Shown here: piece after piece, positions 23,514 through 31,491 of the stretch
Position numbering within the stretch: position 1 is the stretch's first letter
Layout of the letters: every line of letters begins with the position of its first letter
Virus record (IMG/VR): IMGVR_UViG_3300033551_000017
Span: 1 to 39,423 of that record
Source of the DNA: a virus
Length of the DNA: 39,423 nt
Reading direction: 5' to 3' (one strand)
Made by a program: the position numbers and the translations under genes
Notes under the pieces: generated by a model
Database searches by the model: none
Seen by the model: the letters and a program-made list of their open reading frames with translations, nothing else
Told to the model about the DNA's origin: nothing

Positions 23514-24196
23514 CTCTCGGCATCCTGCTCCCCACGCGGGGCCGACCCGGCAATCTGCACCGCTTCCTTGAGGCGACCACGATGACCGCTGTGGACTGGC
23601 ACCTGTACCTCCGCATCGACTACGACGACCCGGCCCTGCTGGGCTACGACGACCTCCTAGACAAGTGGTCTTACTACGAGAAGCAGATCACGGTTATCTC
23701 TGGCGAGCGCATCGGCTTCGGGGCGTCCCTGAACGAAGTGGCCGCACGCGCCGAGAAGGACGGCGTGTCCCACATCGGGATGTTCGGTGACGACGTGGTG
23801 CCCGTGGACCACGGCTGGGACGCGGCGCTCGTAGAGGCACTCGGGGACAACCTCGGCGTGGCCTACGGTGACGACGGCCTGCGGAAGAAGCACGAGCCGG
23901 ACCTGCCGACGCACTACGTCACCCAGACGGAGGTCTACCGCCGCCTCGGGTACCTCGCGCCGCCCACCATCCGCCACCTGTTCCTGGACAACGTGGCGAG
24001 GGACATCGGTCGGTACCTGAAGAACTTCGTGTTCGTGCCGGTCGAGATCCAGCACCGCCACCCATGGATCGAGGGTGAGCAGATCGACGACCGCACCTAC
24101 CAGGAGGGTGGGCGGAATCCCAACATCCGCAAGGCCGACCGGATGGCATACATCCGCTGGACGCAGGACCGCGACTGGAAGAACCGTCTTCGGTGA
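23510..24196 (+). CDS. GT2-like (GT-A fold) glycosyltransferase
   Basis: A 228-residue protein. The start LGILLPTRGRPGNLHRFL is the typical beginning of a GT-A nucleotide-sugar transferase; GERIGFGASLNEVA and HIGMFGDDVVPVDHGW with the acidic metal motif follow. The C-terminal half has YLAPPTIRHLFLDN and HRHPWIEGEQ. No membrane segment is seen, so it acts in the cytoplasm. It may extend the glycan started by the TAGT enzymes. It starts at a GTG and overlaps the next gene by 4 nt. Confidence 0.75.
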   Translation: MTLGILLPTRGRPGNLHRFLEATTMTAVDWHLYLRIDYDDPALLGYDDLLDKWSYYEKQITVISGERIGFGASLNEVAARAEKDGVSHIGMFGDDVVPVDHGWDAALVEALGDNLGVAYGDDGLRKKHEPDLPTHYVTQTEVYRRLGYLAPPTIRHLFLDNVARDIGRYLKNFVFVPVEIQHRHPWIEGEQIDDRTYQEGGRNPNIRKADRMAYIRWTQDRDWKNRLR

Positions 24197-25164
24197 GTCT
24201 CGCCGCGTTCCTTCACGGCTACCCACCGCTCTGGTCGATGGGCGGGGAGATCTCCACCCACCGCACCCTCAGCGCCGTGCCGGGTACTGTCGTGTTCACC
24301 ACGACGCATGACTCCTACTACCTCGACGGGGTCGCGGTGCAGCCGGGGTCCGGGTCGTCGTTCCAGTGCATCATGGACGACGCGAAGGAGTGCGGTGCCA
24401 GCGTCCTGTTCGGGCACTCCACGTTGTCTCAGAGCACCATCCGGGCCGCGAGGAAGATGCACCTTCCGTCTATCCTCGCTGTCCACGCGCCACCTCAGTT
24501 CGGCGGTGACCTGCGGCGAGCATGGCACGCGGCCACGGTGCGTCTCTACAACACGAAGGCTGCCCGAAAGAACTGGCATGACCCGAAGGGGTGGCTCCTG
24601 CACCCGCCTGTCGGCGGCCCCTCCGAGATGCCGAACGGCCCACATGACGCGCTGACGCTGACCTCGTCCCTCCTGAACAAGGGAGCGGGCCGCGTGCTCA
24701 AACTCGCGGAACGGCGTCACGACCAGCGGTTCATCATCGTCGAGTCGCCCGCGCACGCAACCCACGGCGATCCTCTGTTCTGGGAGCAGGTGGACAGGCT
24801 GGACAATGTCGAGGTCTGGCCGCGCCTGCATCCCAACGAGATGGGCAAACTCTGGGCCGAGACCCGCGTGCTGCTGGTTCCGTCGCGATACGAGACCTAC
24901 GGGATGTCCGCGCTGGAGGCAGCGTGGCACGGCATCCCCTCGGTCCACGTGGACACCGTGCATGTGCGCGAGGGAATCGGCGAGGCAGCGCGGCTCCTCC
25001 GGTCGATGTCAATCGACGAACTGGACCGGGCGCTTACCGAGGTCGAGATCGAGCACGACGTCTGGTCGAACCGAGCCTTCGACCGTGTGGGCAGCCTCGC
25101 CAAGCGCGAGGTGGAGGAGTTGGAGCGGTTTGCGGCGGGTGTGGCAGCCCTCACACCGCTCTGA
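24193..25164 (+). CDS. GT4-like (GT-B fold) glycosyltransferase
   Basis: A 323-residue protein. The C-terminal half has the GT4 signature PSRYETYGMSALEAAWHGIP with the Glu-x7-Glu type motif, and RFIIVESPA and VEVWPRLHPNEMG precede it. The N-terminal half shows FLHGYPPLWSMGGEISTH, the acceptor domain start with the Gly-Gly pair. It is the fifth transferase in the window and the last + strand gene. It would add a further sugar from a nucleotide-sugar. It starts at a GTG in a 4-nt overlap and ends just before the convergent inverted repeat. Confidence 0.85.
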   Translation: MSLAAFLHGYPPLWSMGGEISTHRTLSAVPGTVVFTTTHDSYYLDGVAVQPGSGSSFQCIMDDAKECGASVLFGHSTLSQSTIRAARKMHLPSILAVHAPPQFGGDLRRAWHAATVRLYNTKAARKNWHDPKGWLLHPPVGGPSEMPNGPHDALTLTSSLLNKGAGRVLKLAERRHDQRFIIVESPAHATHGDPLFWEQVDRLDNVEVWPRLHPNEMGKLWAETRVLLVPSRYETYGMSALEAAWHGIPSVHVDTVHVREGIGEAARLLRSMSIDELDRALTEVEIEHDVWSNRAFDRVGSLAKREVEELERFAAGVAALTPL

Positions 25165-25168
25165 GGAT

Positions 25169-25258
25169 GCGCTCAGAGCCCCTCAGACGCTCGCGGGGTA
25201 TGTGGTGGGCCAACTACCCGCCCGCCAGCCCAGCGACGTCTGAGGGGCTTCTGAGCGC
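25169..25258. terminator. convergent inverted repeat, likely bidirectional terminator
   Basis: 25169-25189 pairs with 25237-25258 as a 21-bp stem with one bulged T, enclosing a 47-nt loop. It lies between the convergent ends of the + strand block (25164) and the - strand endolysin gene (25260). Neither side has a T run, which is usual for GC-rich actinobacterial terminators. Each arm is also a copy of the dispersed CTCAGA...CTCAGACG repeat. Confidence 0.7.
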
Positions 25259-25259
25259 T

Positions 25260-26615
25260 TCAGGCGGCCTTGGCCTTGCGAACCCGGACCACACCCTCGG
25301 TGTAGAAGTGGTCCGTGTGCAGGTGGAACTCCTTGTCGGTGCGGGTGTTCACCGACTTGGCGGAGACAGCGCCGTCCCGGTCGTAGGTCGCCAGCACGTC
25401 GATCGCGCCGTGGCCGGTGCCCTCCCACTTCTTGAGTTCGTCCTGGAGCGAGGTCAGCGGCTGTCCGAAGAACGTGTCGTCGAAGCGGTCCACGATGTTC
25501 TGGTCACCGCCATAGAGAACGATGTTGGTCCCGGCACCGTGAGCCCTCGCCCAGTCCCCGATCGCTTCGGCGAGTTCGCGGTTGAGGTTGAAGTTCGGGT
25601 CTCCCGGCTTGCGGCCCTTCGTGAGATAGTGCGCCGCCGCGATGTGGATCTCCCGGTTGAGACCCAGCCCCGCGTCGAAGGAAGCCCACGTCACGCCACG
25701 GGTGCCGTGATGACCGACGCCCTCGGTGTGCTTGAGGACCGGGATGAAGTCGGCGTCCCAGCCGCCCTTGACGATGTCGCGGTGGACAGCGAGCCAGTCG
25801 CCGACCCTGTTGAACCAGCGGTAGCCCTCACCCCGTGCGACCGTGGGAAGGATTTCGAACAGGTCGTTGCCCCGGCCCGCCTCGGTGCCGAAGTGGATGT
25901 GCTTGCCGAGACCAAAGATCTTCTTGGCGTCAGCGGTCATCTCCCGTGGGGTGTCACTGAACTGCATCGGTGCGAGGCCGAGGGTCAGGTCCACGAAGTT
26001 GTCGGGCTCGGGCTTCGGGCGGCGGTAGTCGAGGACAGCACCACGGAACTTCGGCACGTTGAAGACCTTGTGCCCCATGAACGGCAGGCCGCTCGGGTCG
26101 CCGATGTCCCACTTGCCGGTGACCGAGGTCTGGTAGTGACAGGAGATCGCCTGCACGGACGAGTCAAAGATGTCGAGGAGCGTCGCGTTGAGCACGACGC
26201 CCGCGTGGTACATCTTGTCTGGGATGGGCTGCGTCCCACTGAGCATCCACTCGATGCCGCAGTAGAGACTGTTGCCATCGCCGGCCGCGACGGAACCGGA
26301 CGACTTCGCCGTGCCCGCATGGTTGGACCGGCCAGCCGCGAGGACGTAGACGGTGCCCTCCAGGCTGAGGGAGAGTTGGACGAGTGGTGCCGGGAGATCG
26401 GCCCGGCCGACCTTCGCCATCCAGTTCGCGTAGGACAGGTCGTCGGCGAAGTCGCCGAGGACGTCACGTGCCCCCGTGTGGTGATTGAGGACACCGACCG
26501 GGTTGAAGCCCCCGGTACTGGCCGGACGACCCCGGAACCGCCAGCCGTCGATCTCGACGACCTTCAGTCCCCGCTTCCTCAGGCGCTCGGGCAGATTCGC
26601 TGGCAGTGTGCTCAT
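25260..26615 (-). CDS. endolysin: N-acetylmuramoyl-L-alanine amidase fused to an EEP-like domain
   Basis: A 451-residue protein. The first 200 residues look like an Amidase_2 enzyme: VLNHHTGARD with His45-His46, RSNHAGTAKSSG with His99, GIEWMLSG, and SCHY near residue 159 as zinc ligand candidate. The second half resembles endonuclease/exonuclease/phosphatase proteins: WLAVHRDIV, IHIAAAHYLTKG, IVLYGGDQNIVDR (Gly-Asp-x-Asn, about 369-372), HGAIDVLATY and HTDHF (the final His). The amidase would cut peptidoglycan at lysis. The second domain might cut DNA or a phosphodiester-linked wall polymer. AGAGGAGAG precedes the ATG. Confidence 0.75.
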   Translation of the reverse strand: MSTLPANLPERLRKRGLKVVEIDGWRFRGRPASTGGFNPVGVLNHHTGARDVLGDFADDLSYANWMAKVGRADLPAPLVQLSLSLEGTVYVLAAGRSNHAGTAKSSGSVAAGDGNSLYCGIEWMLSGTQPIPDKMYHAGVVLNATLLDIFDSSVQAISCHYQTSVTGKWDIGDPSGLPFMGHKVFNVPKFRGAVLDYRRPKPEPDNFVDLTLGLAPMQFSDTPREMTADAKKIFGLGKHIHFGTEAGRGNDLFEILPTVARGEGYRWFNRVGDWLAVHRDIVKGGWDADFIPVLKHTEGVGHHGTRGVTWASFDAGLGLNREIHIAAAHYLTKGRKPGDPNFNLNRELAEAIGDWARAHGAGTNIVLYGGDQNIVDRFDDTFFGQPLTSLQDELKKWEGTGHGAIDVLATYDRDGAVSAKSVNTRTDKEFHLHTDHFYTEGVVRVRKAKAA

Positions 26616-26637
26616 GGGATCCCTCTCCTCTAGGTGG

Positions 26638-27264
26638 TCACCTCAGTGTAGCAGGTGGGTTAGTCGCTGCGGTCTGGCACGTGATGATGTAGGTCACCAC
26701 GCCGGGGTCCCTCCGGACCTGGAGCCCCACGTCGGTGACAACCTCGCCCGCTGGTGGAGTGCAGTTGTCAGCGACCTCAAAGTTCAACGCGCTGTTCGGG
26801 TCCGGATCGTCGATCTCCGGGTCCTGCACCTCAGGGTCTTGCGCCTCGGGGTCGTCCGGCTCCGGGTCCTGCACCTCGCCGTCCTGCGCCTCGGGGTCTT
26901 GCCCCTCAGCGTCCTGCCGCTCTGCCTGTTGGTTCTCACGGTCCTGGATCTCCGGGTCTTGGATCTCGGGGTCCTGTACCTCGGCGTCTTGGATCTCCTG
27001 CTGGTCCACCACGTCGGACGTGTCAGGGATCTCCTTCGCCGCCTTGCAGATGGGGTCACGTGGTGTCTTCTTGCAGAGCGCGTCCACCGTGTTCTCGTTG
27101 GACTGCGCGACACCGGCGAGGCCGTCGATGTCCAGGTCCTGCTGGTGATTGTCCCAGAACAGAAGCCCAATCACTGACGCAAGGCAGAACCCCGAGATGA
27201 CGATGAGGATGATCAACCCCCGACCGGGTCGGGCTGTTGTCTGCCATTTCTCTGGCGATGTCAC
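26638..27264 (-). CDS. membrane protein with acidic pentapeptide repeats
   Basis: A 208-residue protein. A basic N-terminus is followed by one membrane segment (LIILIVISGFCLASVIGLLF, about residues 18-37). The middle holds about 13 five-residue repeats of the type [EV]-x-Gln-Asp-Pro (such as EIQDPEIQDPEVQDP). The end contains two Cys (NCTPPAGE and ITCQTAA). It probably spans the cell envelope, anchored in the membrane with the acidic stalk outside. It lies in the lysis cassette next to the endolysin, so a spanin-like or lysis accessory role is possible. The start is GTG 27264, overlapping the previous stop. Confidence 0.75.
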   Translation of the reverse strand: MTSPEKWQTTARPGRGLIILIVISGFCLASVIGLLFWDNHQQDLDIDGLAGVAQSNENTVDALCKKTPRDPICKAAKEIPDTSDVVDQQEIQDAEVQDPEIQDPEIQDRENQQAERQDAEGQDPEAQDGEVQDPEPDDPEAQDPEVQDPEIDDPDPNSALNFEVADNCTPPAGEVVTDVGLQVRRDPGVVTYIITCQTAATNPPATLR

Positions 27265-27563
27265 TCTTCCACTTCCTCCGGCTCTGGTTCGAGATTGTCC
27301 GGCATCTTGTCTGGGCAGTTCACGAGGATAATGCGCTCGAACCGCGCAGCACGGCGAGACCAGTACCCGCTCCACTTGCGAGAGGTGGTCAGTTGCTTGC
27401 GGCAGGTCTCCTCGAACTTCTCCAGCCGCCCGACCGCCTTGTCCTCGCGGCCCTCCGCGCTGTTCTTGAACGCGATGACGCTCTTGACGATTGTCCAGAG
27501 GAACGTGGCACCGCCCGTTCCGAGCAGAGCGATGATGAGGGTACGAAAGGTCTCGTCGCTCAC
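27261..27563 (-). CDS. small membrane protein, lysis cassette
   Basis: A 100-residue protein with one N-terminal membrane segment (TLIIALLGTGGATFLW, about residues 8-23) and a charged, helical remainder ending in an acidic tail (EPEPEEVEE). Its size and place between a four-segment membrane protein and the repeat protein suggest a holin-like or accessory lysis function. The start is GTG 27563 in a GTGA overlap. Confidence 0.7.
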   Translation of the reverse strand: MSDETFRTLIIALLGTGGATFLWTIVKSVIAFKNSAEGREDKAVGRLEKFEETCRKQLTTSRKWSGYWSRRAARFERIILVNCPDKMPDNLEPEPEEVEE

Positions 27564-28018
27564 GTCTTCCTCCGGTTCTTGCGCGTCAGCCGGTCGGCCG
27601 CGTGGAACACCCCGAGAACGTAGATCCATCGGGCCATGAACAGTAGCGCGAGACCGAGCAGGAGGGTGAGGTTCGCGGCGGCGAGGTACGGCGCGGCCAC
27701 GTGGGACTCACGGTAGGTGATCGCGCCGAACACTGCGAACGCCGGTCCCAGCAGTGGCAGGCCGACGAACTCGCCGACCCACCTGTCAGTCGCAGTTCCC
27801 AGCGCCGAGGAGGTACCCCCGACGAGGATGAACCACGACATGAGTACTGCGGTGGGGGTCGCGTCGGCCATGAACACCGGGCTGATGAGGAGCAGCGCCC
27901 CTGCCGCCCCGATCAGGCCATACGCGACCGCCCTGACGATCCGCTGCAACGTGCTCCGGGTCGTGAAGGACAGCGCCCCCCTGACCCAGCGCAGGCCGCT
28001 ACGAATCTTGTTCAGCAA
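27560..28018 (-). CDS. membrane protein with four predicted segments
   Basis: A 152-residue protein. Hydrophobic segments include AVAYGLIGAAGALLLISPVF, AVLMSWFILVGGTSSALG, a middle segment around PLLGPAFAVFGAI, and LTLLLGLALLFMARWIYVL. The N- and C-termini are basic. It is part of the lysis cassette, where multi-segment proteins can be holins or accessory membrane proteins. It starts 3 nt after the upstream stop. Confidence 0.7.
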   Translation of the reverse strand: MLNKIRSGLRWVRGALSFTTRSTLQRIVRAVAYGLIGAAGALLLISPVFMADATPTAVLMSWFILVGGTSSALGTATDRWVGEFVGLPLLGPAFAVFGAITYRESHVAAPYLAAANLTLLLGLALLFMARWIYVLGVFHAADRLTRKNRRKT

Positions 28019-28021
28019 GGA

Positions 28022-28237
28022 CTACCCCGTCGGCTTGTTGCGTGGGAAGTAGGCCGCAGCGCCCGTCAGGCCCGAGCCAGTCAGGCCGAGCAGGAGTGCC
28101 TCGACCAGTTCCTTGCGGGTGAACGGGTCGTCGTCGGCCACGTAGTAGCCGCCGACTGCGATCACGAAGCCGACGATGGCAGTGAAGATCGCCTTGGTCG
28201 GTGTCTGCGGTGTTCCCGGTGCTGCGCTGTTCTTCAT
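28022..28237 (-). CDS. holin candidate
   Basis: A 71-residue protein. The first hydrophobic segment AIFTAIVGFVIAVGGYYV and a second weaker segment (VEALLLGLTGSGLTGAAAYF) are separated by a polar loop (ADDDPFTRKEL), and it ends in a basic PRNKPTG. Size, two-segment topology and the PRNKPTG end are typical of small actinophage holins. The start is ATG 28237 with AGGAGGAAC just upstream. It would time lysis by releasing or activating the endolysin. Confidence 0.65.
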   Translation of the reverse strand: MKNSAAPGTPQTPTKAIFTAIVGFVIAVGGYYVADDDPFTRKELVEALLLGLTGSGLTGAAAYFPRNKPTG

Positions 28238-28262
28238 GGTGTTCCTCCTTGTTGTGACGATA

Positions 28263-28541
28263 CTACCTCGCGGCGGGGTTTGGCGGGGGCTTCCGCTCTC
28301 TGTCCGCCTTGATGCGGGCATCGATGGACGCCTGAGCCGCCTTCCGGTCGGCGATCGTCTTGTCGGCCTTCGCCTTGTCGGCCTTGGTCACCGGCTCGCT
28401 CCACGACATACCCGGACCGAGAGCGTCAGCCTCCTCGACGGAGATCGGCTGCCCCGTCCTCATGCTGTAGTAGACACGGTCGGGTGGGGTGTCGTCCGGC
28501 GGTGGCCTCGTTGGGCTGGTGAGCGATGGGTCAACGGACAT
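28263..28541 (-). CDS. small Pro/Lys-rich protein
   Basis: A 92-residue protein with a Pro-rich N-terminus (TRPPPDDTPPDRVYYS) and a Lys/Ala-rich helix (KADKAKADKTIADRKAAQAS). No family is recognised. It stands between the tail fibre-like gene and the holin candidate. AAGGAG lies 6 nt before ATG 28541. Confidence 0.65.
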   Translation of the reverse strand: MSVDPSLTSPTRPPPDDTPPDRVYYSMRTGQPISVEEADALGPGMSWSEPVTKADKAKADKTIADRKAAQASIDARIKADRERKPPPNPAAR

Positions 28542-28554
28542 CAGGTTCTCCTTG

Positions 28555-31491
28555 TCACGTGGTTTCGCCTACGTAGGTGATCTCGATGAAGGTCTGCGCC
28601 TCGCCACCTGTGTCGCCGAGAGTGTTGACGGTGGTTGCACCCGATCCACCGGACTGCCAGCCGTGCGCTTGGATGGTGTCACCCGCAACGAGCGAGTAGG
28701 TGCGCTTGATGGTCTGGGCGAACCCGACGCCTGTGTGTGCGCCTGCGGCCGGAGTGTTGCCCTCTGCGCGAGCGACCCTCGTTCCGTTGATCACGATGGC
28801 GTCCACGACACGGCGGAGAGCAGCGGTGCAGTCCCAAGTGGTGTGGACGTAGACCTCGTACTCACCGGGCCGAACGATGGTGTACGTGTTGCTGCTGGTG
28901 ACTGTGATTCCCTCAGACCGCTCGATCGCGGTGTTGTACGAGTGCGCCTCCCACGTGGTGACGGCGTAGGTCTGAGTCGCGTCGCGTCGCCGACGGATCT
29001 GAGGACGAATCATGCGGAGGTTTCGGAAGCGTGGCGCGAGGCCGTCACCCTTGACCTCGATGAGTTGCTTGCCGCCTGCGTCGGTCGGCAGGGACCACAG
29101 ACGTCCCGGCTGGTTGGTCGCGACGTGAGCGGAGTCGAGGAATCCGTTGATGGTCGGCGGCACTACGCCGGACGTGAGGATCTCGTCGAACGAGAACGCA
29201 CGGGTGTTCTCCGCGTACGAAGCCGGGGCAGCGGGCGCAGGCGACATCACTTGCTTGCGAGGCCCACCAGCGAATCCGGTCGGCGCGGCGTAGACGCCCA
29301 CCGTGTTCGCACCGTTGGTCGTTCCGTCGTCGTCAGGCGGTGGAGTCGTGATGATCGGGAACTGCCAGCGCGGCACCGCGCTCGACGTGAGGATTGCCGA
29401 GGGTGTGGACTCCGCCGTTGTTGAGCCCGCCGTGGTGTCGTTGTCTACCTGCGTCCACTGGTAGTCGTACGACCCACCCGGATGCTTGCTGCCCGAGTAG
29501 ATCTTGGTCGTCGTGATCGCGTGCATCCGCGTGCCGTCGAAGTAGAGTCCGTAGAACGTGCCGGAGGGAAGAGGGAATGTCTCTTCCGTCGCAGCGGTGG
29601 ACATCGCGAGGTTGTAGGCACCCGGCATGTATCCGTTCACCCAAACCGAGACGTTCCCGGTGCCCTGCTGGAACACGGCCAGCACGTCCTCGCGGGCACC
29701 GTAAGTGAAGGCGCTGGTGTTGTCACTCGTCTGCGCGAAGGTCGAGGGGTTCCAGGTCTTGTGGCGCTGTTGCTTGCTGGCGTTGATCCACGCGGTGATC
29801 AATTCGCCGTTGTAGACACCGAGGGCGACTCTATTCACCTGTGACCCGAACAGCCGACCAGAGGATGCTCTCGCCTTGGTGCCGGTCAAGGAGCCCGAGA
29901 TGTCGTAGGAGTAGATCCAGTAGGAGTTGGCGTCGGTCGCGTCGACCGCGTCGGTGATGAGGACGTACAGAGTGTTCCCGATCCGGCACATGCTCACCGG
30001 GGTCTTCGTTGAGGTAGGCGTGCTGCCGAGGAGGAATGAGCCCTGCACCACAGCGTCCGACTTGCGGATGATGTACACCGTTGAGTTGCTGGACCCGGTT
30101 TCGAGGTTCGTCACGGCGAGGTGCGACGTTCCATCCGGGGTGTCGCACATCTGCCAGCACCGCTTGATCGCGCTGGGCATGGTCTTGGTCGTCCACGGCC
30201 CTGCCGAGACACTGGCCTTCGAGGTCGGGGCGGTAACGCCAGTCCCGATCTCCAGGTCCCCGGCCAACTTGTTCTTGGTACCCTGAACCGAGACGTTGTC
30301 CTTGAACACCGCCGCGAGGGCCTGCATCTGGTTCGCCGTGATGTCGAGGAACCCGTTGGTCGCGTACAACGCACCGAGGATGTCCAGCACGCCGCCCTTG
30401 AGCGTCGCACCTTCAACCGTCTGACCGGACAGGCGGGTCGCGATCACGTCGCCCATCAACTGAGTCTGGTAATCCGGCTGCACCTGTCCCGGTCGGCCCG
30501 CCACCCACGGTGAGGGCGCAGCGTCCTCCACACCGTTGCGAGCCACGATGGCGAAGTACGAGTCCGCTTCGAGCGACAGCGGGACGCGGTTCTTGTCGTA
30601 GTAGATCCAGACCGGCGAGGTCACGTTCTCCATCAGGAGGGTGGTCGCGTCCTTTGCGTCAGTGTTGACATACGTGTGATACAAGTCGTAAGTCTGTGCA
30701 TCGAGCAGGTACGGAAAGCGGATGATGGCGCATGACGGGCCGGACTCGACGGTCGGCGTCGGCGACGCGGCAGGCTGCACGTCCGGCGGGGGTTCACCTG
30801 GAGGGCCTTCCTCACCCTCGAGAGAGGCGAGCCACTCTGCCTCCGTACCCACGAAGCCGTTCGCCACCGCAACCTCGTATGCGGACAGGCCGGGATCGCC
30901 GGGGTCTCCCGGATCGCCGGGGCTACCGGGGTCGCCTTCCAACGAGGCGAGCCACTCCTCCTCGGTGCCGATGAAGCCGTTCGCCACGGCCACGTCGTAG
31001 GCCGACTCGCCGGCAGGACCGTCGGGCAAGTCCGTGACGTACGAGCCGGGGATAATCGGCTGTGATCCGGGCAGGTTCTCAACACGCTCGAGATCGTCCG
31101 ACAGGATGATGACAACGGGCGGGTCGTAGGTGCCCTCGGGCATGACGGCGAGATCGTGGATGGTGAGCGGAACCTCGACGGGCTTTTCGGCATCGGCGAG
31201 GATGACCTCACACACCCACGCTCGACCCGGTTGACCGCCGATGTCACGAGCCACCTCGGTCCCGCGGTCCACGTCGATGCTGAGTCCGGGTTCGATGGTG
31301 AAGGTGGCCGCATCCACATCCACCTCGGTGATCTCGAGGGGGCCGGTCCCGGCGACCCAGACGAACTCCCCCACCGTAATGGACTCGGGGTCGAGGACGG
31401 GAAGGACGGTCTCGCCGGTGAGCAAGTCCGCGGTGACCTCAGTCCCCGTCCACTCCCAGCGAACGTCGGTTAGCAGACCGTTGATGCCCAT
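28555..31491 (-). CDS. large minor tail/receptor-binding protein
   Basis: A 978-residue structural protein. The N-terminal region is beta-rich. Near residues 165-225 there are two copies of the unit SAYxVAVANGFxGTExEWLA separated by a collagen-like GSPGDPGDPGDPG stretch. A long beta-propeller-like or fibre region follows (repeated Trp/Tyr/Gly-rich strands), and the end (about 860-978) looks like a compact C-terminal knob. The layout fits a tail tip or receptor-binding protein. It starts in an ATGA overlap with the gene before it. Confidence 0.75.
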   Translation of the reverse strand: MGINGLLTDVRWEWTGTEVTADLLTGETVLPVLDPESITVGEFVWVAGTGPLEITEVDVDAATFTIEPGLSIDVDRGTEVARDIGGQPGRAWVCEVILADAEKPVEVPLTIHDLAVMPEGTYDPPVVIILSDDLERVENLPGSQPIIPGSYVTDLPDGPAGESAYDVAVANGFIGTEEEWLASLEGDPGSPGDPGDPGDPGLSAYEVAVANGFVGTEAEWLASLEGEEGPPGEPPPDVQPAASPTPTVESGPSCAIIRFPYLLDAQTYDLYHTYVNTDAKDATTLLMENVTSPVWIYYDKNRVPLSLEADSYFAIVARNGVEDAAPSPWVAGRPGQVQPDYQTQLMGDVIATRLSGQTVEGATLKGGVLDILGALYATNGFLDITANQMQALAAVFKDNVSVQGTKNKLAGDLEIGTGVTAPTSKASVSAGPWTTKTMPSAIKRCWQMCDTPDGTSHLAVTNLETGSSNSTVYIIRKSDAVVQGSFLLGSTPTSTKTPVSMCRIGNTLYVLITDAVDATDANSYWIYSYDISGSLTGTKARASSGRLFGSQVNRVALGVYNGELITAWINASKQQRHKTWNPSTFAQTSDNTSAFTYGAREDVLAVFQQGTGNVSVWVNGYMPGAYNLAMSTAATEETFPLPSGTFYGLYFDGTRMHAITTTKIYSGSKHPGGSYDYQWTQVDNDTTAGSTTAESTPSAILTSSAVPRWQFPIITTPPPDDDGTTNGANTVGVYAAPTGFAGGPRKQVMSPAPAAPASYAENTRAFSFDEILTSGVVPPTINGFLDSAHVATNQPGRLWSLPTDAGGKQLIEVKGDGLAPRFRNLRMIRPQIRRRRDATQTYAVTTWEAHSYNTAIERSEGITVTSSNTYTIVRPGEYEVYVHTTWDCTAALRRVVDAIVINGTRVARAEGNTPAAGAHTGVGFAQTIKRTYSLVAGDTIQAHGWQSGGSGATTVNTLGDTGGEAQTFIEITYVGETT

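Noticed and set aside
24924-26633. 569-codon + strand frame across the convergent junction
   Set aside because: It covers the GT4 3' end and the antisense of the endolysin; the overlapped frames have clear domains and the frame runs through the terminator stem.
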